A stretch of DNA of 30,804 nt from a virus: positions 1 to 30,804 of IMG/VR virus record IMGVR_UViG_3300024348_000165; one strand, written 5' to 3'. Of the stretch, positions 15,809-25,047 are shown one piece after another. A program made the translations under genes and the position numbers. Within the stretch, counting starts at the first letter, position 1. Every line of letters starts with the position of its first letter. The notes beneath the pieces were generated by a model, which was given only the letters and a program-made list of their open reading frames with translations, was not told the DNA's origin and searched no databases.

Positions 15809-18800
15809 TATAGTCTATTCCCCTTAATGCGTTGTGAGTCAACTTGTTTAATTTGCTTCATAACTACCCTGGCAATTTCATCAGGGTTAGCATCTGATGC
15901 AACATTGACACTTACACTATAATTATACACTGACTCGCCAACTCCCTGACCATTATTGATTGCCTTCATGCCGTTGATTCCATATGAATTAACAGCATAC
16001 CTACTCATTACAAATTCTCCAGGAGTGAGCATTGCTGGGACTGTGTCTGTCCCCTTTGCAAAACCACCCATAGCAAACTTCATTGGATTTATTAATCCAC
16101 CATTTGCCTCAAATTGCATTTCAAATTTTCCACCGCTTGCACCTCCAGAGCCACCAGTTGCATTTGCATCTCCAACTGGCAACGTTGCATTATATGCTGC
16201 TTGTGCTGCTGCTAGTTCTTTCCTTGCTGCTGCAATCTGGGCCTGACGAATATCATAGTTATCGTCTGATCTTTGTCCTCCAGCACCACTGCCTTCAGCC
16301 AGGATTGCGTCCAAGGCTGCCTGTGCTGCGTCTAGCCACGCCACAGTTGCATCAAATGCTTCTGCTTCGGCTTCTGACTCTGCAGTTTCTTCTGGAGCAG
16401 TATACGCATCTCCGTCAGAACCGCTACCTGGATTTCCACCACCTGTGTTAGAATAAACGTACGTAATTGTATGAATTGTTTCAAGGTTGATAACTGATCC
16501 ATCTGATCCAAGCCAAGAGTTTAGCCAACCATTAATTGATTCCCAGTCAGCCTCAACTGCTGCAGTTGCTTTTGTTAATGCAGCCATATGTGTATTAACT
16601 GTCTTATCAATTGCAAGATTGTATGCTTCAAGTTTAGTTTTGGCTAAATCCCATCCATCTTTATCCTTGCCCATAATTCTAATATTATCAACTTGATTTT
16701 GAATTGATTTTTCTGCATCAGAAAGTTTTGTATTTAGATCTGTTAACTTTTTATTTTCTTTATCAAGCAGACCTTCATCTTTTGCAATTTCTTGCTGGAT
16801 AAGGTACATCTCATCTTCAATTGTTCTTATTGCAAGAAGTTTTGCTTCACGTAATTCTTCCTTTGCATAGATAGCATCTTGAAGATCTTTAATCTTTTGT
16901 ACTTTTGCAACTCTGGCTGGATCATTTTCCATAGCATAAATTTTTTGAGCAATTTCATATTGGCGCTCTTGTATTTGTTTTTGACTTTGGCCTTTTGAGT
17001 TACGCAAACCATCAATTGCATTATTTCTGGATTGTTCAAGTGCTGAAGACACTCCATCTGCATATTGTGATGCATCTGTTTCTCTCATTGCTTGGGCTGC
17101 CTTGGCTGCTGCAGAAATGTCTCCGCTAGTTATTGCGTCTGCTAAATCAAGTTGTTGGGATTGCTGCTCTAAAATATTTTCATTTATAGCACGAACTTTT
17201 TCTAATGCTTCTGCTTGTTTGTCATACTTTTCGTTTATTTTTTCTGCAGCATTGTTCATTACGTCTAGGTCATGGGCAAGTTCACCTGATTCTTTTTGTA
17301 AAGCATCTATTGCTCTTGTACCCCATTCGGGATTTATCTCAATTTCTTTATTTAGGTCATTGATATCTTCTGTTAATTTTTCAATTACTCTTGAGCCATA
17401 CTCGGAGTTTACTTCTAAATCTCTTTGTTCTTTTGATATAGTGTCTTGATACTCTTTAGCCCTATCTAAAAGTTGCTCATAAGAAACTGTATAGTCATCT
17501 AAAATACCCTTAAGTGATGTTCTTACCTTTTCCTCTGTTTGCAATGCACGGATTAAAATTTCTTGTTTTTCTATTTGATCCTGTATTGGTTTTGTAGTTG
17601 CTTTCCCTGCATGTCTAATTAGTGATTCCTGGATTTGGAACATCTTGTCAACAATTTCAAACCCTGGTGCTGCTGCGCCAAGGAAATCTTTCTTTGCAAG
17701 TTTTTGCTCTACACTAATTTCAATTCTCTTTGGTATGGTATCAAGATAATCTTTGATTGCTCCTGCTTCAATTTTTCCATCTTTTAAGTCTTCAACAAGC
17801 ATTGCTGCCATTTGTGGATCAGAAAGAACTTCATCAATTTGCTCTATTGATAAGCCTGCATCATAAAATGCTTTTGCAAAACCAATAGCCTTTTCTTGAT
17901 ATTGAGAATCTTCTATTTTACCCAATGCAGTATTTATAACTGCTTGCTTTTGAAGTTCTGAGTTTGCTATCTTAATGTCATCTGTAAACTTTTGAAATTC
18001 TGCAGATCCTTGTGCTCCAACTGATCCTGAGGCTATCGCTGCTGCGATTGCAGAATTTTCAACAACCTTTAATGCATCTGATGTTGACATCCCAGTTGCA
18101 ATGAGTTGATTAAATGCAACATTTTGATCTTTAATTGTTTGAAGAGTTTCCTGCTGAATTAACTGATACTCTCCTGCTTGGGCTTCATTGTAGGTTTGCA
18201 TTACTGCTCTACCTTCTTTGGTTATGCCCTTAATGTTTTGTTTTGTTTTTGGAAGTTTCTTTCCTTTTGAATCTGTTTCATTATAGGTAAACATATTTTT
18301 ACCCTTTGGAAGACTTGAAAATGCAGTGAAGTCTTCTGCCGACATTCCAGCAATCATGTCTCTAAATTCTTTTGGAACTCCTAATTTCATCATTCTTTGT
18401 TGCAGTCCATCAAATATATCAAACATCTTCGAAGCATCGGCTTGTGCTTTTTTACTTGTAAATGCTGCCATCATTGATGCAAGAGGCTTTGTTGCGTCAA
18501 ATGCACCTTGGCGAACATTTTTAATTCTCATTGCAAGAGAATCAAGGAAGTCTAATGGATTTGATCCTGCCCCATCTTTACCGCCAACTGGTCCGCCATC
18601 CTTAGGTCCTTTGTTGGTTGGTGAATACTGAGGTTTTGTTGCTTCCATAGCAAGTTCATTTACAACCGCTGCTCTGCCTGCTGGAGAGTTATAGTAATCT
18701 GCAACAGTTGATGCACCACCAGTTGCTGCAATCTTTTTTGCAATTCTAGTCTTTACTGCATCATCAGTAACAGTTGTAGTTGCAGTTACATATGTTTGAA

Positions 18801-21800
18801 TAGCAGTCTTTCTTACTGTTTCTGGTAGTGACATAAAGTATTCCCAGTTTGCAGTAATACCCTTCATGGCATCTTCACTAAGTCCTGAATTTTCTAACTG
18901 AATTGCTTTTGTTAATGGTTCTGGAACTGCTTCAATTCCCTCTAGTTGCTTTTGAAGTGCCTGAAGTCTTTCTGTTGCTGTTTTAACATCATTTCCAAGA
19001 TAGACGTTAATATCAAAATCTTTTTGATCCATTGTTTGAAGTTGTACTAGAGTATCATTAATTCTATCCATTTCAGCAGTTGGAAGTTTGCTTATTGCTA
19101 CCGTTAGATTTTTCTTAAGGTTTTTATTTTTTAATCCGCCAAGGTTGTTAACAAGGAGTGCAATCTTGTCTGCTCCATGTGTTTTTACTGCAATATCTAA
19201 AACTCCTTCTAGTTTCTTTTCATCACCAGAGAATGCCTCTAATAAATCTGTCATAACTAGCGGATTGACTTGCCCAGACGCTACAATTGTATTTACTATT
19301 ACTTCAAGTTCTTTACTCTCCAGGTCTGCAGACTTGCTAAGCATGTCATCAGTAAAGGCTTCCATTGCCGTACCCTTATATTTTAATTTAACAGATTCCT
19401 TGAGTGAGTCAAAAAATGCGCCTTCAACTGCTGCTCTTTCTTTTGCAACTGCAAATAAAGCAAGTTGATCATCTAGTGTTTCTGCAATTTTTTCTCTAAT
19501 CTTTTTAGCACCTTCTGATTGTTCGTCTTGTGCTTTTTTAATACTAATATCAATTGCTTCTTGTTTTGATTTTTCTGTAGTGATTGCTCTTTGTGCTTGA
19601 AGTTCTTTAATCTTAGTCTCTGCTTGTAAATTATAAGAGTCTAGTTGCGCTTGTGCTGCGCCCATGTTGTTTGCATTAGAGGCAGCGCCAAAAGATGCAA
19701 CCTTCTCTGATTTAGTTTGTGTAAAGGCTTCTGCAAAGTTGTATCCTTTGCCTTCGGCAGACCCATTAAGTATTTTACCTGTTAACCATCCTCCTGGATT
19801 ACTGTATTCTGCTACTTTAGAAATCCCAGTATTTATGCTACTGTTGTCGCTCTTTATAGAGCCTGCAAGTTGGTCTGTTGATATTTTAGAAATTTCTGAT
19901 TGATCATCTATTAAGTTAAGTCTTACTTGAAGTGGATCTTTAAGTAGATCTTCTCCGTATGGACCAATAAGTCTGTTTAACTCAGCATCAACTCTTGGCT
20001 GTAGTGTTGTATCTCCAAACTTAATTGCCATCTGTCTTGCAACATCTGATGCCTCAACCGAAGTCATAACCCCATCTGATACAGCAAGGGCTAAGTTTGC
20101 AGCAAACTGTTGTGATGCTGGGCCTTCTCCTGCAATTTTAATGTTTTCTGCAAATCCATCTGCCATGGATTTTCCAACATCGCTTTCTAAGAATGTTGTA
20201 CCAAACTGTTGGCCCTTGCGATCATAGTTAGTTGTATACCTATCAGACTTTGCCTCTTGTCTTCTACGATCCATAATTTCACTGGCTCCTACTTTACCAG
20301 TTACCGCTCCAATACTCTGAAGAGTTTTTGAAGTCATTTGTGTTTTATTTGCAAACTCTGTTTGTGCTTTTGCTGCTTTCTCTGCAGCCTTATCTAGAAG
20401 ATATAGACCTCCTGCTGCGCCAGCAACTGCTCCTGCTGCGATTCCTAACGGTCCAAGTCCAGCAAGCATTGGAGCAAATTGTGCTATTGTTGCTGCCCCT
20501 CCTAGGGCTGCTGTAACTGCTGGTGGGGCACCTGCCATGCCTGCGACCATTGCTGCAGTGCCAAGACCACCAGATACCTTACCAGATACACGGCCAACGG
20601 CTTCTCTTCTTTTTCCTCTTCTTTCTTGTGTTGCAAGTTTTCTTGATCTACGGTCTTTTGCTCTTTGATCTCTTTGGTTTAGTGGACCTATAAAACCATC
20701 TTCTCCTGGAAGTGGGCCGTCTATGAGATCTCCAGTTTGAGATCCCCCAGAATTAAATCTTGCTGCTTCTTCTTGTGCATTTAGGACTGCAGCATTTGCT
20801 TCTTGCTCTTTAGCGTTTGCCAGTCTTTCTGCTGCTAAAGCAGTTTCTTGTGCTGATATAGATCTTTGATGTTCTGTACCTGCTATACCAGAGTTTATTC
20901 TCTCTTGTGTTATTAAATTCCCCGAATTTCCAGAGATAGCGTCTGCGCTAGATATTGTTCCATCACGGACATCAGTTAAAACACTTGTTGTTTCTTTTGT
21001 TAATTTTAATTGTTCTCCTGTTGCATCTGCAGATGTCTGTGTATTTTCAGCAATAGATTTAGAAGCATTAATTGTAAGATTTAAAGACTCTGCCTGTGCA
21101 CTTCTATCTTCTGGAACAATAACCTTGCCAGATGCACCAAGTTTTCTTCTTTGTCTATCTTGAGATTTTAGTATTTGTCTTTGATCACGCATTCCTGGAG
21201 TATTAATGTCATCATAGAACGCCTTGTTTCCAAGATCCATCTTTTCCATTTTTGCTTGTGTTTCTGCTGCTGACGGAACTGCTGCATCGCCAAGTCTAGA
21301 AGATTGCGCTTCTACCTGTCCTTCTTTAGCCTTCATGCCATCAATTAATCCATCGCCAACTTCTTCTCCAGCAGAGTGTGCCTTCTTTGATGGTGATGCT
21401 GCATCTGTTCCAGCCTTAGATCTTACACCATCAACTGCTGCATCTCCAAGTGCTGCACCTTCAGACATTGTTCCAAGTAGTCTGGAGTCTTCTGGTCTTG
21501 CTTCATGATTCATTATTTTTGCGTTGCTTGCCTTTGGTCCTAAAGTTCCTGCCCCATTTGCCTTAAGCATTGCATTAACTTCTTCAAAATCATCACCAAG
21601 ACTTATTCTTATTGCAGTTATACTTTGTTTTGCTTGGTCAACTATTTTTGCAAACTCTGGAGAAAGTGTGTGAAGTTCTTCAGTTATTCCTGATTCAATT
21701 GTTTTAAATATTGCATCATCAAAAATTTCTGGTGCTGGTTTTGCAGCATTATCTGCATTCCATTTATCTAATTTTTCTATTAATAGTCGATCATAGGTTT

Positions 21801-24663
21801 CAGCCTCTGCCTTTAATTTATCAAAGTCTCCGCCCATCATTGTGGTCATGGCTCGCCACTTTTCTGCGCCAGTCTTTTCAAAGTCTGCTTGGAAATCCCT
21901 ACCTAAACTTCCTGCTCCGTTTGCACTTTCATAAGATGCAGACTTTCCTGGTGTTGACATTGCATTATTTAGTTTGCCCTTTAGCATCATTGCATGAGCA
22001 TCTGCAACCTTAAGTTCTGGCATGTCTCTACCCTGATCACCATAAAACTTTTTAATAAGTTCTACTTGATTTCTAGCCTGTGGAATTAGATTTAGACTAT
22101 CTCCAGAAGTTGCATCTAGACCCCTGGTCTGACCTACGTGAGAAAATTCTGGTCTTTGTAGTTGATCAAATGCTGGATGGTATGCACCCATTCGACTTGA
22201 TTGTTTTTCTGGATCAAACTTCTTACCTACTGCAGTTAATCCTTCTTGCGTTATTTTACCAAATTGTGTTTTTACATCCTGTAAAATTTGTTCAAACTCA
22301 GAAGAAATAAGTTTTCTAATATTCTCTAATGCAGTTTTAGATGTGTCTGCCATATCTATACCTACACGTTTTGCATAAGCAATTAGTTGAGAGTCATCAA
22401 AGTTTGCAATTCTTTCTCTTTCTTTTTGAATAAAGCCAGATGTGCCACCACCGACAACGCCATCAGCATGTCCTGGTATCTTGTCTGCTATTATTGCTTG
22501 AATTAAAGCACGATGCTTATCTGATTGCTTTGCTGGAATTACAGACTCTCCTGGAGTCAACATTGCTGCTACGGTGTCTTCGTTTCCAGTTCCTGGAACG
22601 CTAAGGATTCCTTCTGAGAATTTCTTTATACCGCCAACTGCACCTCTTGGTCCTGGGGCAGAATTAAATAGTCCTGGGGCACTTGATGCTAATGCTAAGG
22701 CCTGAGATCCAGCATTACCGTATGAAATTGCTAATGCATCTACTGCTGCTTTTTCAACATTAAATGTACTAATAAGTTGCTGATGAGATGTGTGTAATGC
22801 CTGAGTTTGTGCAAGATTGTCAATTTCCTGTTGAGTTAAATAATCAAATCCACCACCAAGAACTTGGTTCTGTCCATTAAGTTTTGCTATTCCTCCACGA
22901 AGCATTGCAAAGAATTTAATTAAATTTGCTGCTCCGTTAGCAACAACACCAAATGTCATTAATGCAATTGGGGCAAGACCTGCAAGAACTGCTACCACAA
23001 TTGCAATTGCTTTTTTTGATCCTTCGCTAAAGTTGTTAAACTTTTCTAATACCTTTCCAAAAAACGCTACAACTGGAGTTAGTGCTTCTAAGAATGCTTT
23101 ACCTACTGGGATTAGTTGAATCTTAAGTTGCTCTATTGTTTTTTGGAATTTAACGCCAACTGCATTTTCAACTTTACCTAATTCTCTTTCAGATAAAATT
23201 GCTAACTCTTCAACAGAAGCCCCTGCTAATCCAAGTGCTCTTGATGCTTGAGAAGTATCTTTCGTTACGTTTTGGAATAGTGTAGACAAACGAGCAAACT
23301 GGAACTTACCAAACATCTGCTCAATTGCTCTAGCACGGTTAAGTGGATCAAGAGTATCAAGCGCTTGGGCAAAACCAATAACTGTATTCTTTAGGTCTCC
23401 AGAATTATTATTTACAATTCCTTTTACATTAATACCAAAGTCTGCAAGAAATGCACTTGCTTTTGCAGATGGATTAATTAAAGATGCAAGTCCAGACTTA
23501 AGTGCGTTAGCACCTTCTGAAGCATTTATGCCACCCTCTTTCATTGCAGTCATGAAGAATGCAAGATCTTCTACATTTCCACCAAGTTGTTTTATAACTG
23601 GACCAGCCTTTGGAATTGCTATAGTCAAGTCCTCAATTGAAAGAACGGTTTGGTTTTCTACTGCGTTAAGAAAGTTTATCTTTTTTGCTAGATCTTCTGA
23701 TGAAATTCCAAATGCGTTTTGAAGAGATATAGTTGTTTCAAGTGCCTGCTGTTGCTCAACCTGACCTAGTACTGCTAACTTGGTTGCTGCAGATACTTGA
23801 GCATTTAAAGCGCTTCCAGTTAAACCCATTGCTGCTGCTCGTGCAGCCAAGTCTACAGTATCTTTTGCTGCGATTCCATATTTTGTAAATTCAGAACTAA
23901 GTCTTTTTATGTCAGCAATCGCTTTATTTGTTGCATCGCCACTTGTAAACATATCTCCGTAAACTCTTGTAAACTTTACTGTTGCCTCTTCCATCTCTCT
24001 AAATGTTTTTGCTGCATAAGAGCCAAGCATAGAAAGTGGAACAGTTAGACCAACCATCAACTGACGGCCAGCCCACTGTGTATTTTTACCAAAGTTAAGT
24101 AGTTGTGTAGATCCCTGCTTCAATAGTTGATTAAGCAACTGTTGTCTTTGTGCAGCCATCTGAACCCTTGTGGCGTAGTCTGCATACTTGCCATTAACTG
24201 TTTGAAGGTGCTTTGGAACGACCTGCAAAACCTTTACAAAATCGCCTTGGGCATTTGTTAACTGAACATATTGAGACTGTAAAGATTTGACTCTGTCTTT
24301 ACGAGCACGGTTAATAATCTCACGCTCTTGTGCAAACATTCGTGTAAATGTTTTGGTATTTGCCGTTGCTGCTGCTGCCGTATATCTTACGTACTCTCGC
24401 ATTGAGAGTTGATTTTTTTCAAGAGCATCAGTAAAAGATCTGGTGCTTGTTCTGATTTCCTTTTGGGAAGCAACGAACTTTCCAGTAGCATTTATAGACT
24501 GCATCAACTGAGCATTGAGGCCCTTTTGGGCATTTGCTGCAGCGATATTTCCTTGTGTTAGGGATTGATTGAAACGACTGAGACCAGCCTGAAGTTGACG
24601 TAAGTTAGCGAGGGCTTGTTTGGTATCAAAATTAATACCAATATTAGCATTTACATCAGACAA
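15808..24663 (-). CDS. Tail tape measure protein, 2951 residues
   Basis: Sets tail length and is ejected through the tube at infection. The N-terminus is the classic tape measure domain (WAGRQLMVGLTVPLSMLGSY near residue 210, preceded by long helices). Hydrophobic segments lie at about 549-588 and 1355-1425 and may insert in the host membrane. Two LTPGE motifs (MLTPGESVIP near 700, AMLTPGEFVM near 2890) and a Ser-Pro-Ser-Lys/Gly motif near 1085 (SPSKKAHSAGEEVGDGLIDG) are recurrent in tape measures. A coiled coil runs from about 2350 to 2670 and includes a 25-residue tandem repeat. By the usual estimate of about 0.15 nm per residue the tail would approach 440 nm. The start is TTG at 24663 with GAGGGTG about 8 nt upstream; no in-frame ATG or GTG fits. 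No lytic domain was recognised. Confidence 0.97.
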   Translation of the reverse strand: MSDVNANIGINFDTKQALANLRQLQAGLSRFNQSLTQGNIAAANAQKGLNAQLMQSINATGKFVASQKEIRTSTRSFTDALEKNQLSMREYVRYTAAAATANTKTFTRMFAQEREIINRARKDRVKSLQSQYVQLTNAQGDFVKVLQVVPKHLQTVNGKYADYATRVQMAAQRQQLLNQLLKQGSTQLLNFGKNTQWAGRQLMVGLTVPLSMLGSYAAKTFREMEEATVKFTRVYGDMFTSGDATNKAIADIKRLSSEFTKYGIAAKDTVDLAARAAAMGLTGSALNAQVSAATKLAVLGQVEQQQALETTISLQNAFGISSEDLAKKINFLNAVENQTVLSIEDLTIAIPKAGPVIKQLGGNVEDLAFFMTAMKEGGINASEGANALKSGLASLINPSAKASAFLADFGINVKGIVNNNSGDLKNTVIGFAQALDTLDPLNRARAIEQMFGKFQFARLSTLFQNVTKDTSQASRALGLAGASVEELAILSERELGKVENAVGVKFQKTIEQLKIQLIPVGKAFLEALTPVVAFFGKVLEKFNNFSEGSKKAIAIVVAVLAGLAPIALMTFGVVANGAANLIKFFAMLRGGIAKLNGQNQVLGGGFDYLTQQEIDNLAQTQALHTSHQQLISTFNVEKAAVDALAISYGNAGSQALALASSAPGLFNSAPGPRGAVGGIKKFSEGILSVPGTGNEDTVAAMLTPGESVIPAKQSDKHRALIQAIIADKIPGHADGVVGGGTSGFIQKERERIANFDDSQLIAYAKRVGIDMADTSKTALENIRKLISSEFEQILQDVKTQFGKITQEGLTAVGKKFDPEKQSSRMGAYHPAFDQLQRPEFSHVGQTRGLDATSGDSLNLIPQARNQVELIKKFYGDQGRDMPELKVADAHAMMLKGKLNNAMSTPGKSASYESANGAGSLGRDFQADFEKTGAEKWRAMTTMMGGDFDKLKAEAETYDRLLIEKLDKWNADNAAKPAPEIFDDAIFKTIESGITEELHTLSPEFAKIVDQAKQSITAIRISLGDDFEEVNAMLKANGAGTLGPKASNAKIMNHEARPEDSRLLGTMSEGAALGDAAVDGVRSKAGTDAASPSKKAHSAGEEVGDGLIDGMKAKEGQVEAQSSRLGDAAVPSAAETQAKMEKMDLGNKAFYDDINTPGMRDQRQILKSQDRQRRKLGASGKVIVPEDRSAQAESLNLTINASKSIAENTQTSADATGEQLKLTKETTSVLTDVRDGTISSADAISGNSGNLITQERINSGIAGTEHQRSISAQETALAAERLANAKEQEANAAVLNAQEEAARFNSGGSQTGDLIDGPLPGEDGFIGPLNQRDQRAKDRRSRKLATQERRGKRREAVGRVSGKVSGGLGTAAMVAGMAGAPPAVTAALGGAATIAQFAPMLAGLGPLGIAAGAVAGAAGGLYLLDKAAEKAAKAQTEFANKTQMTSKTLQSIGAVTGKVGASEIMDRRRQEAKSDRYTTNYDRKGQQFGTTFLESDVGKSMADGFAENIKIAGEGPASQQFAANLALAVSDGVMTSVEASDVARQMAIKFGDTTLQPRVDAELNRLIGPYGEDLLKDPLQVRLNLIDDQSEISKISTDQLAGSIKSDNSSINTGISKVAEYSNPGGWLTGKILNGSAEGKGYNFAEAFTQTKSEKVASFGAASNANNMGAAQAQLDSYNLQAETKIKELQAQRAITTEKSKQEAIDISIKKAQDEQSEGAKKIREKIAETLDDQLALFAVAKERAAVEGAFFDSLKESVKLKYKGTAMEAFTDDMLSKSADLESKELEVIVNTIVASGQVNPLVMTDLLEAFSGDEKKLEGVLDIAVKTHGADKIALLVNNLGGLKNKNLKKNLTVAISKLPTAEMDRINDTLVQLQTMDQKDFDINVYLGNDVKTATERLQALQKQLEGIEAVPEPLTKAIQLENSGLSEDAMKGITANWEYFMSLPETVRKTAIQTYVTATTTVTDDAVKTRIAKKIAATGGASTVADYYNSPAGRAAVVNELAMEATKPQYSPTNKGPKDGGPVGGKDGAGSNPLDFLDSLAMRIKNVRQGAFDATKPLASMMAAFTSKKAQADASKMFDIFDGLQQRMMKLGVPKEFRDMIAGMSAEDFTAFSSLPKGKNMFTYNETDSKGKKLPKTKQNIKGITKEGRAVMQTYNEAQAGEYQLIQQETLQTIKDQNVAFNQLIATGMSTSDALKVVENSAIAAAIASGSVGAQGSAEFQKFTDDIKIANSELQKQAVINTALGKIEDSQYQEKAIGFAKAFYDAGLSIEQIDEVLSDPQMAAMLVEDLKDGKIEAGAIKDYLDTIPKRIEISVEQKLAKKDFLGAAAPGFEIVDKMFQIQESLIRHAGKATTKPIQDQIEKQEILIRALQTEEKVRTSLKGILDDYTVSYEQLLDRAKEYQDTISKEQRDLEVNSEYGSRVIEKLTEDINDLNKEIEINPEWGTRAIDALQKESGELAHDLDVMNNAAEKINEKYDKQAEALEKVRAINENILEQQSQQLDLADAITSGDISAAAKAAQAMRETDASQYADGVSSALEQSRNNAIDGLRNSKGQSQKQIQERQYEIAQKIYAMENDPARVAKVQKIKDLQDAIYAKEELREAKLLAIRTIEDEMYLIQQEIAKDEGLLDKENKKLTDLNTKLSDAEKSIQNQVDNIRIMGKDKDGWDLAKTKLEAYNLAIDKTVNTHMAALTKATAAVEADWESINGWLNSWLGSDGSVINLETIHTITYVYSNTGGGNPGSGSDGDAYTAPEETAESEAEAEAFDATVAWLDAAQAALDAILAEGSGAGGQRSDDNYDIRQAQIAAARKELAAAQAAYNATLPVGDANATGGSGGASGGKFEMQFEANGGLINPMKFAMGGFAKGTDTVPAMLTPGEFVMSRYAVNSYGINGMKAINNGQGVGESVYNYSVSVNVASDANPDEIARVVMKQIKQVDSQRIKGNRL
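17300..17420 (-). repeat. Two-copy 25-residue repeat within tape measure coiled coil
   Basis: Around residues 2415-2455 the segment NSEYGSRVIEKL is followed 25 residues later by NPEWGTRAIDAL, each leading into a charged helix. The period is about 75 nt. The copies have diverged at the DNA level, so the duplication is old. Confidence 0.6.
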
Positions 24664-24684
24664 TCATTACACCCTCTTTACTTT

Positions 24685-24999
24685 TTATTTTGTAGTGCTA
24701 ATTAGTCCTGTTGTATCAGAAAGTTGCATTCCTGAAGCAGCATCGATAACTTTGTACACTGTAGGAAGATCAATTAGATCTTCAAGTTCTTTTCTTTTTT
24801 CTGATAGTTCTGGAACATACTGCTTAAGAGCAATCTGCACACAGTCTAGCAAAACATCCATAGACTTATCGTTATCGTCTGCTACCTTTTCCAAACCTGT
24901 AAAGGTTTTCATAAATGGCTTAAGCAATGATATTTTTAGTGGACTAGCAGTAAATTTTGTGCCGTCCATAAGTACAATCTCTTGACCTGTTGTAGTCAT
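24685..24999 (-). CDS. Short tail assembly chaperone, paralog of the upstream gene, 104 residues
   Basis: Sits directly before the tape measure gene, the position of the tail assembly chaperone (gpG-type) that binds the tape measure during tail assembly. Its whole length matches the N-terminal ~95 residues of the preceding protein: both have L-(M/L)-DG near the start, then SP(L/I)KI, an alpha-helix with conserved F, LKQY/MKQY-x-P, a DL-x-T-(V/I)-Y motif and an ID/LD-x-(A/S)-(S/A)-G ending. It lacks the C-terminal extension of the long paralog. GGAGG lies 7 nt before the ATG, and an extended -10 sits 25 nt upstream, so it may have its own promoter. Chaperone identity rests on position and length and is not certain. 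Confidence 0.8.
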   Translation of the reverse strand: MTTTGQEIVLMDGTKFTASPLKISLLKPFMKTFTGLEKVADDNDKSMDVLLDCVQIALKQYVPELSEKRKELEDLIDLPTVYKVIDAASGMQLSDTTGLISTTK

Positions 25000-25023
25000 T
25001 ATTCCTCCAATGTGAATTAATTA

Positions 25024-25032
25024 ATTATACCA
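25024..25032 (-). promoter_or_regulatory. Extended -10 promoter for the short chaperone / tape measure genes
   Basis: TGGTATAAT in the 48-nt gap after the long chaperone, with a weak -35-like TTAAAA 16 nt upstream at the stop codon. The transcript would start near 25017 with a short leader containing GGAGG. Confidence 0.6.
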
Positions 25033-25047
25033 TAGAGGAGGCTATTT

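Noticed and set aside
20380-20600. Hydrophobic Ala/Gly-rich stretch as a possible holin or membrane protein
   Set aside because: It is in frame within the tape measure, where such hydrophobic segments are usual.
15956-24985. Many plus-strand open frames of 60-126 codons opposite the tape measure and hub genes
   Set aside because: They lie antisense to well-supported genes, have low-complexity Leu/Ser/Pro-rich translations, and lack ribosome sites and family resemblance.
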